From positions 1 to 21,296 of the forward strand of contig JANRJF010000086.1 in assembly GCA_033764095.1 (NCBI GenBank): a DNA stretch of 21,296 nucleotides. The letters run 5' to 3'. The position numbers and the translations under genes are program-made. Below are positions 15,381 to 21,296 of this stretch, piece after piece (positions within the stretch are counted from its first letter, which is position 1; each line of letters opens with the position of its first letter). Below the pieces are notes generated by a model. The model was not told where the DNA came from. It searched no databases and worked only from the letters and a program-made list of their open reading frames with translations. The stretch is from JBDTMT01 sp033764095. Its GTDB lineage: Bacteria; Desulfobacterota; Binatia; HRBIN30; CADEER01.

Positions 15381-15387
15381 TCTCCTC
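15381..15387 (-). promoter_or_regulatory. Ribosome binding site of the PNPOx-like gene
   Basis: GAGGAGA on the minus strand, four bases before ATG 15376, selects this start and makes the 65-codon upstream extension unlikely. Confidence 0.7.
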
Positions 15388-15569
15388 GCGTGTGCCGTCG
15401 AGCATAGCGGCGGCCCGACGGCGGAGAAAGGCGGGGCGGCACCGCAGCGGCGTGCGCCGCGGTGGAGGTGCGGCGGTAGGCAGGCAAGGACGGCGAGACG
15501 GCGAGCAGACCAACATACACCTCCGCACCGCTTGCCTTTGTCCGTGACGGTGAGGGAACCTCGCAGGCC

Positions 15570-16931
15570 ATGACCGTCCGACTGCTGCGTCGCGGCGCGC
15601 TCGCCGCGCTGGTCCTCTCGCTGCTGCTGGCGCACAGCGCCGGCGTCGCACGCGCGGCGCTTCAGCTGCCGTTGCTGGATGGCTTCGGCATCCACGTCGA
15701 ATCGGCGGAGTGGATCACCGGCCGGCAGCTGCACTATCGCGTCCGCAGCGAGGCGCTGGAGCAGCCGGTCGACCTGCGCATCCTGGTGCCCGCCGACTAC
15801 GGCGAGGGTGGCGACCAGTACCCGGTGCTGTACCTCTTCCACGGCACCAGCGGACGCGCCGCGGACTGGGTCAACGCCGGCGGCGCCGAGGCGGCGACGG
15901 ACGGCCTGCCGCTGATCGTCGTGATGCCCGACTGCGGGTTCAACGGCGACGGCGGCGGCTGGTTCAGCGACTGGTTCAACAACGGCCGCTTCGGCCAGCC
16001 GATGTGGGAGACGTTCCACGTCACGCAGCTCATCCCCTGGGTCGACCTCAACTTCCGCACCATCGCCGCCGACAGCGGCCGGGCCGTCGCCGGCCTGTCA
16101 CAGGGCGGCTTCGGCTCGATGAGCTACGCCGCCCGCCATCCCGACCTGTTCACCTCGGCGGCGGCTTTCTCCGGCGGCTGCCAGATCGACCGCGACCAGG
16201 AGGCTATCGACTCCTCGACCACGATCATCCAGTTCACCACCGCGGTGCTGAGCGGCAAGGATCCGAACGCCATCTTCGGCCCGCGCGACCGCTACCCGCT
16301 CAACTGGCGCGCCCACGACCCGGCGACGCTGGTCACCAATCTGCGCGGCATGCACATCCACCTGTGGACCGGCGACGGCGCGCAGGGGCCGCTCGACCCG
16401 GGGCCGCCGAACGCGCCGCTCGACCCGATCGAGGTCATCACCTTCGGCGCCACCCGCCTCTTCCACGGCCACCTCGAGGCGGCGCGCATCCCACACGGCT
16501 ACACCTATTACGGCGCCGGTACGCACAGCTGGCCGTACTGGGCGCGCGACCTGCGCGAGTACCTGCCGGGGCTGATGGCGCGCTTCGCCGATCCGCCGCC
16601 GCCGCGCCGCACGGTGGGTTACCTCTCCTATGACGACGTCTGGCAGGCGTTCGGGTGGCGCGTCGCGCTCGACCGCGACGCGCGCGACGCCAGCCAGCTG
16701 CGCTACGCCGGCGCGCGCGGCTTCACCCTCACCGGCACCGGCAGCGCCAGCGTGCGCACGCCGGGGCTGTTCGCGCCCGGCCAGCGCGTGCGCGTGCGCC
16801 TGCGCGGCTACCGCGTGCGCGCGACCGCTCTCGTCGAGGCCGACGCACAGGGCCGCCTGCTGCTCGCGGTGCCGCTGAGCGACGGCCGGCGCGCGCGCAG
16901 CACGCGGGTGAGCCTGCAGCCGCGCTCCTGA
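15570..16931 (+). CDS. Secreted esterase of the esterase-D/antigen 85 family
   Basis: 453 residues. The signal peptide is about 1-29 (GVARA/A). The putative-esterase (PF00756-like) domain runs about 45-335: VDLRILVPADY, YPVLYLFHGTSG, LPLIVVMPDCGFNGDGGGWFSDW, FRTIAADSGRAVAGLSQGGFGSM with nucleophile Ser177, and GAGTHSWPYW with His319 as catalytic base. An Asp in WTGDGAQG (about 269) is a candidate acid. The GGWFSDWFN loop resembles the substrate-side loop of mycolyl-transferase-like esterases, but bacteria of this type have no mycolate, so a general carboxyl-esterase role is more likely. About 110 extra residues at the C-terminus (345-453), beta- and Arg-rich, form a second domain I do not recognise. 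Confidence 0.88.
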   Translation: MTVRLLRRGALAALVLSLLLAHSAGVARAALQLPLLDGFGIHVESAEWITGRQLHYRVRSEALEQPVDLRILVPADYGEGGDQYPVLYLFHGTSGRAADWVNAGGAEAATDGLPLIVVMPDCGFNGDGGGWFSDWFNNGRFGQPMWETFHVTQLIPWVDLNFRTIAADSGRAVAGLSQGGFGSMSYAARHPDLFTSAAAFSGGCQIDRDQEAIDSSTTIIQFTTAVLSGKDPNAIFGPRDRYPLNWRAHDPATLVTNLRGMHIHLWTGDGAQGPLDPGPPNAPLDPIEVITFGATRLFHGHLEAARIPHGYTYYGAGTHSWPYWARDLREYLPGLMARFADPPPPRRTVGYLSYDDVWQAFGWRVALDRDARDASQLRYAGARGFTLTGTGSASVRTPGLFAPGQRVRVRLRGYRVRATALVEADAQGRLLLAVPLSDGRRARSTRVSLQPRS

Positions 16932-16941
16932 GCGACGCGCT

Positions 16942-17047
16942 GACCTGCGGAGGTGTGGACCTGCCGACGTGTGGACGTGCGCGGATGAGATGAGTTGCAT
17001 CGCGGCGCGCCAACCCCACCGCGCCAGCACGTCAACACCTCAGCACG
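16942..17047. repeat. Inverted octad-repeat element between convergent genes
   Basis: Five 8-bp units (16942-16981) follow GA(C/G)(C/G)TG(C/T)N, for example GAGGTGTG at 16950-16957 and GACGTGCG at 16974-16981. From 17026 to 17047 the same units recur on the opposite strand (GACGTGCT, GAGGTGTT). The arms pair over about 15 bp with two mismatches (16950-16964 with 17027-17041). It fills most of the 123-bp gap between the esterase and lipoprotein genes. Confidence 0.75.
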
Positions 17048-17054
17048 CCGCTCC

Positions 17055-17612
17055 TCACAGCTCCTGCTGCTGCAGGAACACGCCCTTGCTCATGCGCGCG
17101 AAGAAGTCCTGGTAGAACGCGGCGTCCTCGATCGGCGCCACCTCGACGACGCCGCCGCGGTTGTCGAGCACCTTGCGCTGGACGCTGACCCGCACGCGCG
17201 TCTGCGTGCCGGAGGCGCTGACGTTGCCGGTGAACTCGCGCAGCTCGGATTTGCGGAACGGCGGCGGCGCGTCGGAGCCGACGATGACACCGCCCGGTCC
17301 CGCGCCGCCGATGATGATGCCGCCGCCGAGGCCGCCGAAGGCGCCGCTGCTCGAACGGCCGGGCGCCAGGTCGATCTCCTTGGCGGCGGTGATCAGGCCG
17401 AGGTCGACCACCGCGTTCCTCACCACGTAGCCGTCGTCCTGCAGCACGTTGAGCATCGCCTTCATCACCTGTTGGGTGTCGGCAGTGTCGAAGTCGCGCG
17501 TCTGGTAGGCGCGCACCTCCAGCGGCGTCTTGGGCGGCGCCTGGGTGGGCATGCAGCCGCCGGCGGCGAGCAGCGCCGCAGCGATCAGCCAGGCGCGCGC
17601 GCGCGGTCGCAT
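17055..17612 (-). CDS. Lipoprotein of unknown function with Gly-rich insert
   Basis: 185 residues. The leader ends LLAAGGC with lipidated Cys20. The conserved-looking core RDFDTADTQQVMKAMLNVLQDDGYVVRNAVVDLGLITAAKE (about 39-79) is a pattern I have seen in uncharacterised Gram-negative lipoproteins. A strongly Gly-rich segment (about 90-112) interrupts the chain before a second beta part (FRKSELREFTGNVSASGTQTRVRVSVQRKV). It ends in a Gln-rich tail. The gene starts 7 bp after the BamE-like gene and is surely co-transcribed with it. The protein is probably periplasmic and membrane-anchored; function unknown. Confidence 0.82.
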   Translation of the reverse strand: MRPRARAWLIAAALLAAGGCMPTQAPPKTPLEVRAYQTRDFDTADTQQVMKAMLNVLQDDGYVVRNAVVDLGLITAAKEIDLAPGRSSSGAFGGLGGGIIIGGAGPGGVIVGSDAPPPFRKSELREFTGNVSASGTQTRVRVSVQRKVLDNRGGVVEVAPIEDAAFYQDFFARMSKGVFLQQQEL

Positions 17613-17619
17613 CGCCGCC

Positions 17620-18018
17620 TCAGAACGTGCTGGCGTGGTAGGTGAACGTGTCCACCCGGCTGTCGGCGGTGAACTTGATGATCACCGTCAGCGTGCGCTG
17701 CGTCGCCGCCGATGCGCCGGCGGCACTGCCGCCGCCGAGCAGCAGCACGGTGCCGTACTGCGCGCTCTGCGAGTACGACGCCTCGCGCGCCACCTTGTCG
17801 TAGATCCAGGTGTCGCGCCCGGTGGCGTCGCGCGTCACGATGTTCGGCGCCCCCAGCGCCGCCGCCACCGCGTCCTGCGTCATGCCGGCGTGGATCTGTT
17901 GCTGCACCACGCCGACCGTCATGCGGCGCTCGGCGGCCGAGCCGAGCTCCTGCTGGTGCTGCGCCGCGGTGGTGCATCCGACGGCCGCCATGGCGACGAG
18001 GAGCAGGAATCGCTGCAT
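17620..18018 (-). CDS. Small BamE/SmpA-like lipoprotein
   Basis: 132 residues. The leader ends in AAVGC with Cys15. The central part, GMTQDAVAAALGAPNIVTRDATGRDTWIYDK (about 45-75), follows the G(M/T)T..eV...lG.P......WxY pattern of SmpA/OmlA (BamE-like) domains, which sit in the outer membrane or periplasm. A Gly/Ala-rich stretch (94-107) follows, then a final strand pair (TLTVIIKFTADSRVDTFTYHAS) as in that fold. Start 18018 has TGAGGG upstream; an extension of 12 codons was rejected because the lipoprotein leader begins here. It is the first gene of a two-gene lipoprotein operon. It is too divergent to be called BamE itself. Confidence 0.78.
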   Translation of the reverse strand: MQRFLLLVAMAAVGCTTAAQHQQELGSAAERRMTVGVVQQQIHAGMTQDAVAAALGAPNIVTRDATGRDTWIYDKVAREASYSQSAQYGTVLLLGGGSAAGASAATQRTLTVIIKFTADSRVDTFTYHASTF

Positions 18019-18093
18019 CGCCCTCAGGTAGCCACGCGCGGGGCGCTGCCGCAATCCATGGTTCGAAGCGCGGAGCGACGCAATCGGCGGACT

Positions 18094-18163
18094 GTAGCGC
18101 GGCCCTCCGTGGCCGCCCTGGCTGGCGAATCGGCGCGGAGGCGGCCACAGGGGGCCGCGCTAC
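18094..18163. repeat. 24-bp imperfect inverted repeat (REP-like)
   Basis: The left arm 18094-18117 begins GTAGCGCGGCCC and ends TGGCCGCC. The right arm 18140-18163 is its reverse complement except at two positions, with a 22-nt loop. It lies in the 228-bp gap between the lipoprotein operon and the divergent symporter gene, far from either start, and has no T-run. It looks like an interspersed extragenic palindrome and not an operator. Confidence 0.78.
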
Positions 18164-18246
18164 GGTCCGTGTGCTGGGTGGCTTCGGCGCACTGCCTGCG
18201 ACGGCCTGTCGCCTGTTACGGCTAGCGTCGTCGCAGCCCGTCCTCT

Positions 18247-19605
18247 ATGGGCATGGCGTCGATGACCGCCCACGCCAAGCCGCTCGCCGCCCGCACCCTG
18301 CTCACCTACGGCGGGCCACTGTTCGCGCTCGCCTACCTGTTGTTCTTCGTGCAGTTCTACTTCCTCAAGTTCGCCACCGACGTACTGCTGCTGCCGCCGG
18401 CAGCGGTCGGCGCACTGTTCGCGCTCGCCAAGGTGTGGGACGCGGCGAGCAATCCGCTGGTCGGCAGCTGGAGCGACCGCACCCGCTCGCGGTTCGGCCG
18501 CCGGCGCCCGTTCCTGGTCGGCGCCCTGCCGGTGCTCGCCCTCGGTTTCGTCATGCTGTGGACGCCGCCGCACCTGGGCACCGCAGCGATGATCGCCTGG
18601 GCGGCGGTGTCGCTGTTCGTCTTCTTCACCGCCTTCGCACTCTACGCCGTGCCGCATGCCGCGCTCGGCGCCGAGCTGAGCCCCGACTCGCACCAGCGCA
18701 CCCGCCTGTTCGGGGCGCGGCAGATGAGCTTCACGCTCGGCATGCTGCTCGCGTTCGGCGCCATCCAGGTAGCGATGAACGCCGCCGAGCCGCGCGCCGC
18801 CACCGCCATGCTGGCGCTGCCCGGCGCGCTCGCCGCCATCGCCCTGCTGGCGGTGACCCCGCTGGCGATTCGCGAGCCGGCCGGCGAGCGGCGCGGCGGC
18901 CAGAGCCTGCGCAGCGGCCTGCGCGACGTGTTCACCAACCGGCCGGCGCGCATCCTGGTGCTGGTCTGGTTCATCGAAGCGCTCGGCGCCGGTGCGGTCG
19001 GCACCATGGGCCCGTACGTCGCCGAGTACCTGATGCGGCGGCCGGACATCGTCGGCACGCTGCCCGCCGCCTACGTGCTCTCCGGCGTCGTCTCGATCCC
19101 CGTCTGGGTGCGCCTGGCGCGCCGCTTCGGCGGCCGCGACACCTGGCTGGCGGCGATGCTGCTCGCCGCCGCCGCCTTCGGCGGCATGATGGTCGTGCAG
19201 GAGGGCGACCTGACGCTGCTGTTCGTCCTGCTCAGCATCTCGGGCTGCGCCATGGGCTGCGGCAACGTGCTGGCGGCCTCGCTGATGGCCGACATCATCG
19301 ACCTCGACGAGCAGCGCACCGGCGAGCGCAAGGAGGGCGTCTACTCGGCGGCGATGCTCTTCGCGCTGAAGTTCGGCTCCTCGCTCGCCACCGCCGTCAC
19401 CGGCATCGTGCTCGGCATCGCCGGCTTTGTCCCCAACGTCGAGCAGAGCGCCGCCAGCCTGTTCGGCATGCGCCTGCTGTTCGCCGGCATGCCCTGCCTC
19501 GGCTTCCTCGCCGGCGCGCTGATCTTCCGCGGCTTCCCGCTCGGCGGCGGCGGCGTGCCGCTCGAAGTGGCGCCGCCGCTGCGCGGCCTGACACGCCGTT
19601 CCTAG
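18247..19605 (+). CDS. MelB-type (GPH family) sugar:cation symporter
   Basis: 452 residues with about 12 hydrophobic helices. MFS_2/GPH hallmarks are present: D.ASNPLVGSWSDRTRSRFGRRRPFL in loop 2-3 (about 75-98) and YAVPHAALGAELSPDSHQRTRLFGARQ (about 132-158). ASLMADIIDLDEQRTGERKEGVYSA lies in the second half. The family carries sugars or glycosides in with Na+, H+ or Li+, but the substrate cannot be read from sequence and no glycosidase is adjacent. Start: ATGs at 18247, 18253 and 18262 are all possible, with no clear ribosome site; the third (MTAHAK) would suit the family length best. Confidence 0.9.
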   Translation: MGMASMTAHAKPLAARTLLTYGGPLFALAYLLFFVQFYFLKFATDVLLLPPAAVGALFALAKVWDAASNPLVGSWSDRTRSRFGRRRPFLVGALPVLALGFVMLWTPPHLGTAAMIAWAAVSLFVFFTAFALYAVPHAALGAELSPDSHQRTRLFGARQMSFTLGMLLAFGAIQVAMNAAEPRAATAMLALPGALAAIALLAVTPLAIREPAGERRGGQSLRSGLRDVFTNRPARILVLVWFIEALGAGAVGTMGPYVAEYLMRRPDIVGTLPAAYVLSGVVSIPVWVRLARRFGGRDTWLAAMLLAAAAFGGMMVVQEGDLTLLFVLLSISGCAMGCGNVLAASLMADIIDLDEQRTGERKEGVYSAAMLFALKFGSSLATAVTGIVLGIAGFVPNVEQSAASLFGMRLLFAGMPCLGFLAGALIFRGFPLGGGGVPLEVAPPLRGLTRRS

Positions 19606-19674
19606 CCACGGCGCGCCGGTAAACCGCCGCCGCGCCCCGGGGCTCTAAGGGGAGGCGTACGCACCACCCCCGAA

Positions 19675-19680
19675 AAGGAG
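19675..19680 (+). promoter_or_regulatory. Ribosome binding site of the Cys-rich gene, possibly masked
   Basis: AAGGAG stands five bases before ATG 19686. The last three bases take part in a possible stem, GGGGCTC (19639-19645) with GAGCCCC (19678-19684), which would cover the site. The pairing is only 7 bp with a 32-nt loop, so the masking is speculative. Confidence 0.6.
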
Positions 19681-19685
19681 CCCCG

Positions 19686-20090
19686 ATGCCCACCCCTTCC
19701 CCCGCGCACCTGCTGCTCGCCGGCGCCCTGGCGCTGGCGGTGACCGCGCCCGCCGCGGCGTTCGCCGGCGGCGGCAGGCACATGAGCCCGGCCTGCCGGG
19801 CCGATGTCGAGCGCCTGTGCCCCGACGCCGAGGGCTGTGCCCGCAAGCAGTGCCTGAAGGACAACGCCAGCGAGCTGTCGGCCGATTGCAGCGCCGACCG
19901 GGCGGCGAGAAAGCAACGGCGCGAGGCGGTGCACGCCGCCTGCGCGGCCGACGTCAGCCGCCTGTGCGGCGCGGTCGACTCGCACCGCGACGCGCGGCAG
20001 TGCCTGAAGTCCCACCGCGATCAGCTCTCCGTCCCCTGCGCCGACGCGATCCAGGCCCTGCGCCAGGCGCGCGAAGGCGCCGCGAGCTGA
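19686..20090 (+). CDS. Small secreted protein with two GLG1-type Cys-rich repeats
   Basis: 134 residues. The signal peptide is about 1-27 (PAAAFA/GG). Two copies of a cysteine-rich repeat like that of Golgi apparatus protein 1 (PF00839 type) follow. The first is C37RADVERLC45...C51..KQC56L......C68, and the second is C86AADVSRLC94......RQC106LKSH...L...C118. These helical repeats are held by disulphides. In bacteria the family is found in exported proteins without known function. The exported location is compatible with disulphide formation. It is followed 51 bp later by the ECF sigma gene in the same direction; a link to that switch is possible but unproven. Confidence 0.83.
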   Translation: MPTPSPAHLLLAGALALAVTAPAAAFAGGGRHMSPACRADVERLCPDAEGCARKQCLKDNASELSADCSADRAARKQRREAVHAACAADVSRLCGAVDSHRDARQCLKSHRDQLSVPCADAIQALRQAREGAAS

Positions 20091-20098
20091 TCCGAACC

Positions 20099-20129
20099 GG
20101 CGGGCGCCGGACCCCACCCGGCGCCCGCC
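20099..20129 (+). terminator. Perfect 12-bp hairpin between Cys-rich and sigma genes
   Basis: GGCGGGCGCCGG (20099-20110) and its full complement (20118-20129) enclose ACCCCAC. There is no T-run. It lies just after the stop of the Cys-rich gene and 12 bp before the sigma ATG, so it may partly terminate, stabilise the upstream mRNA or affect sigma translation. Confidence 0.5.
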
Positions 20130-20141
20130 TCGCCTCCCTCG

Positions 20142-20726
20142 ATGGAACTCATCGCGCGAATGATCGACAGTGCGGTGGTGGCGGTCGACCCCGACACCCG
20201 CTTCCTCGCCTTCGTCCAGTCGCACCAGGAACGCGCCGTGCGCATGGCCTGGCGGCTGCTCGGCGGCGACGCCGCGGCCGCCGAGGACGTCGCCCAGGAG
20301 GCGTTCCTCAAGGCGCATCGCGGGCTCGGCGACTTTCGCGACGATGCCAGCCTGTCGACCTGGTTCTACCGCATCCTGGTCAACGAGGCGCGCTCGTACC
20401 GCCGCTGGCGCGGCGTGCGGCAGCGCTGGACCGCCATCTGGCAGCCCGACGAGCCGCAGTTCGACCCGCCGGCACCGACCGTCGAGGGCGATCCGATCCT
20501 GCGCCGCCGCCTCGCCGCGGCGCTGGAACGCCTGCCGCGCGGCCAGCGCGAGGTCTTCGTGCTGGTCCACCTGGAGGGCTTCACGCTGGAACAGACCGCC
20601 GCGCAGCTCGGCAAGGCGCTCGGCACCGTGAAGGCGCACCTGCACCGCGCCCTGCACCACCTGCGCGCCGACCTGCAGGATGTTGACGAAGTCGCCGCAT
20701 GGCGGCAGACCGGAGCGAAGCGATGA
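20142..20726 (+). CDS. ECF-type RNA polymerase sigma factor
   Basis: 194 residues. Region 2 spans about 22-92 (AEDVAQEAFLKAHRGL at 47-62, LSTWFYRILVNEARSYRRWR). Region 4 spans about 118-177 (LPRGQREVFVLVHLEGFTLEQTAAQLG and then LGTVKAHLHRALHHLR). The linker between them is long and proline-rich. ATG 20142 has no good ribosome site; an ATG six codons later (20160) is an alternative. Its stop overlaps the next gene's start (ATGA at 20723-20726). The neighbours are a one-helix membrane protein and an exported small protein, the layout of an envelope-sensing ECF switch. Confidence 0.92.
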   Translation: MELIARMIDSAVVAVDPDTRFLAFVQSHQERAVRMAWRLLGGDAAAAEDVAQEAFLKAHRGLGDFRDDASLSTWFYRILVNEARSYRRWRGVRQRWTAIWQPDEPQFDPPAPTVEGDPILRRRLAAALERLPRGQREVFVLVHLEGFTLEQTAAQLGKALGTVKAHLHRALHHLRADLQDVDEVAAWRQTGAKR

Positions 20727-21088
20727 GTGAGCGCGATCCGCACATTCCGCCGGCCACCGACGCGCGGCGCGACGACGCGCTGATCGCGCTGTTCCACGAC
20801 CACTACCGGCCGGCCGCGCGCGACGCCCTGCAGCGCGCCGCCTTCACCCGGCAGGTGATGCAGCGCGTGCCGGCGTCGCGCCGCTGGGGCTGGCCGTCGC
20901 TGGTCACCGCCGGCACCGCCGCCTGCCTGGCGCTCTGGCTGGCCTACGCCCGCGCCCCGTTGCCGGCCACCGCCGGCGCCAACGGCGCCACCCTCTTCGC
21001 CCTGGTCGAGGAGGAGACCCGGCCGGCCAACGACAGCGAGTTCCTGCCCGACGACTACGCCCTGCTCGCCACCGATCTCGATCAGTGA
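20723..21088 (+). CDS. One-helix membrane protein, probable anti-sigma factor
   Basis: 121 residues, coupled to the sigma gene by an ATGA overlap. A soluble N-terminal part of about 60 residues (RRDDALIALFHDHYRPAARDALQRAAFTRQVMQRV) faces the cytoplasm. One transmembrane helix follows at about 62-82 (WPSLVTAGTAACLALWLAYA), with a short outside tail rich in acidic residues (EEETRPANDSEFLPDDYALLATDLDQ). This is the size and topology of small anti-sigma factors such as CnrY or RseA-like proteins. It has no recognisable ZAS zinc motif. An ATG at 20699 in the same frame would overlap the sigma gene more deeply and is less likely. Role inferred from position and shape. Confidence 0.75.
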   Translation: MSERDPHIPPATDARRDDALIALFHDHYRPAARDALQRAAFTRQVMQRVPASRRWGWPSLVTAGTAACLALWLAYARAPLPATAGANGATLFALVEEETRPANDSEFLPDDYALLATDLDQ

Positions 21089-21296
21089 TGCGTCCCTTCC
21101 GCTCATTCGGCCTTGCCTGCCTGGCCCTGCTCGGCGCCGCACTGGCGCTCGGCGCCAGGCCGGCGGCGGCCTGTGCGCCCGGCCCGCCGGACGTGCGCCG
21201 AATGGCCGACAAGCTGGAGCGCAACGCCAGTCGCCTGGGCCTGAGCGCGGACACCCTCGCGCAGATCCGCGCCATCGTCGACGCGGCGGCGCCCGA
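21088..21296 (+). CDS. Exported LTXXQ/CnrX-like small protein (cut by window edge)
   Basis: The first 69 codons are present and the gene runs off the right edge. It starts at ATG 21088, sharing one base with the previous stop (TGATG). A signal peptide (about 1-28, ARPAAA) is followed by RRMADKLERNASRLGLSADTLAQIRAIVDAAAP. The LGLS..TL.QIRAIVD helix fits Spy/CpxP/CnrX-type periplasmic proteins (LTXXQ-like, heavy-metal-sensor-like). Third place after sigma and membrane protein suits a periplasmic sensor. Only the N-terminus is visible, so the family call is tentative. Confidence 0.65.
   Translation, partial: MRPFRSFGLACLALLGAALALGARPAAACAPGPPDVRRMADKLERNASRLGLSADTLAQIRAIVDAAAP

Noticed and set aside
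1..21296. CRISPR arrays, insertion sequences, phage or toxin-antitoxin genes.
   Set aside because: No regular repeat-spacer array, transposase or integrase motif, or typical small paired genes are seen; all tandem repeats found are short-period or coding.

Overview
The window is very GC-rich, densely coded chromosomal DNA from a Gram-negative bacterium. Outer-envelope lipoproteins, many Sec-type signal peptides, a BamE-like protein and periplasmic repair enzymes all point to a two-membrane cell. Myxococcus-type cysteine-rich repeats, Thr/Pro (TPT) linkers and dockerin-like repeats in secreted proteins fit uncultured deltaproteobacterial lineages (Myxococcota- or Binatota-like). That placement is inference from protein style only. 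No phage, transposase, integrase or CRISPR is visible, and no stretch over 300 bp lacks a gene.

Layout. 75-1106 (-): tilS. 1210-2906 (-): a likely stress operon of zinc-ribbon PspC protein, ECF sigma factor, two-helix membrane protein (probable anti-sigma) and a second zinc-ribbon PspC protein, with ATGA start/stop overlaps. 3166-6093 (+): a 975-residue secreted protein joining an alpha/beta-hydrolase-like head, a DUF4215-like repeat, three and a half 77-residue Cys-rich repeats and a distinctive C-terminal domain. 6115-6270: a tRNA-Gly(GCC) with its own promoter and terminator. 6309-7250 (-): a lipoprotein hydrolase. 7409-9294 (-): a UGSC-family protein (Cys form, CGSC) with a translationally coupled partner of unknown function. 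9588-10757 (+): secreted M23 peptidase. 10789-12921 (-): a secreted CAP/SCP protein with TPT linker, dockerin-like repeats and cohesin-like tail. 13157-14855: convergent genes for an exported PrxQ-type peroxiredoxin and an exported MsrB-MsrA fusion. 14987-16931: divergent genes for a PNPOx-like flavin-fold protein and an esterase-D/antigen-85-like esterase. 17055-18018 (-): two small lipoproteins. 18247-19605 (+): a MelB-type sugar:cation symporter. 19686-20090 (+): a small secreted Cys-rich protein. 20142-right edge (+): ECF sigma, one-helix membrane protein and the start of an exported LTXXQ/CnrX-like protein, probably an envelope- or metal-sensing switch.

The most unusual structure is not in the genes. 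At least five intergenic gaps hold palindromic elements whose arms are built of degenerate short tandem units of 6, 7 or 8 bp, with the second arm repeating the units in inverted orientation. Two further gaps hold REP-like hairpins without clear short periodicity. Together they suggest a genome seeded with several families of inverted short-tandem-repeat elements.

Functionally the window is biased to the cell envelope: secreted hydrolases and adhesion-type modular proteins, periplasmic oxidative repair, and two ECF switches with membrane partners.
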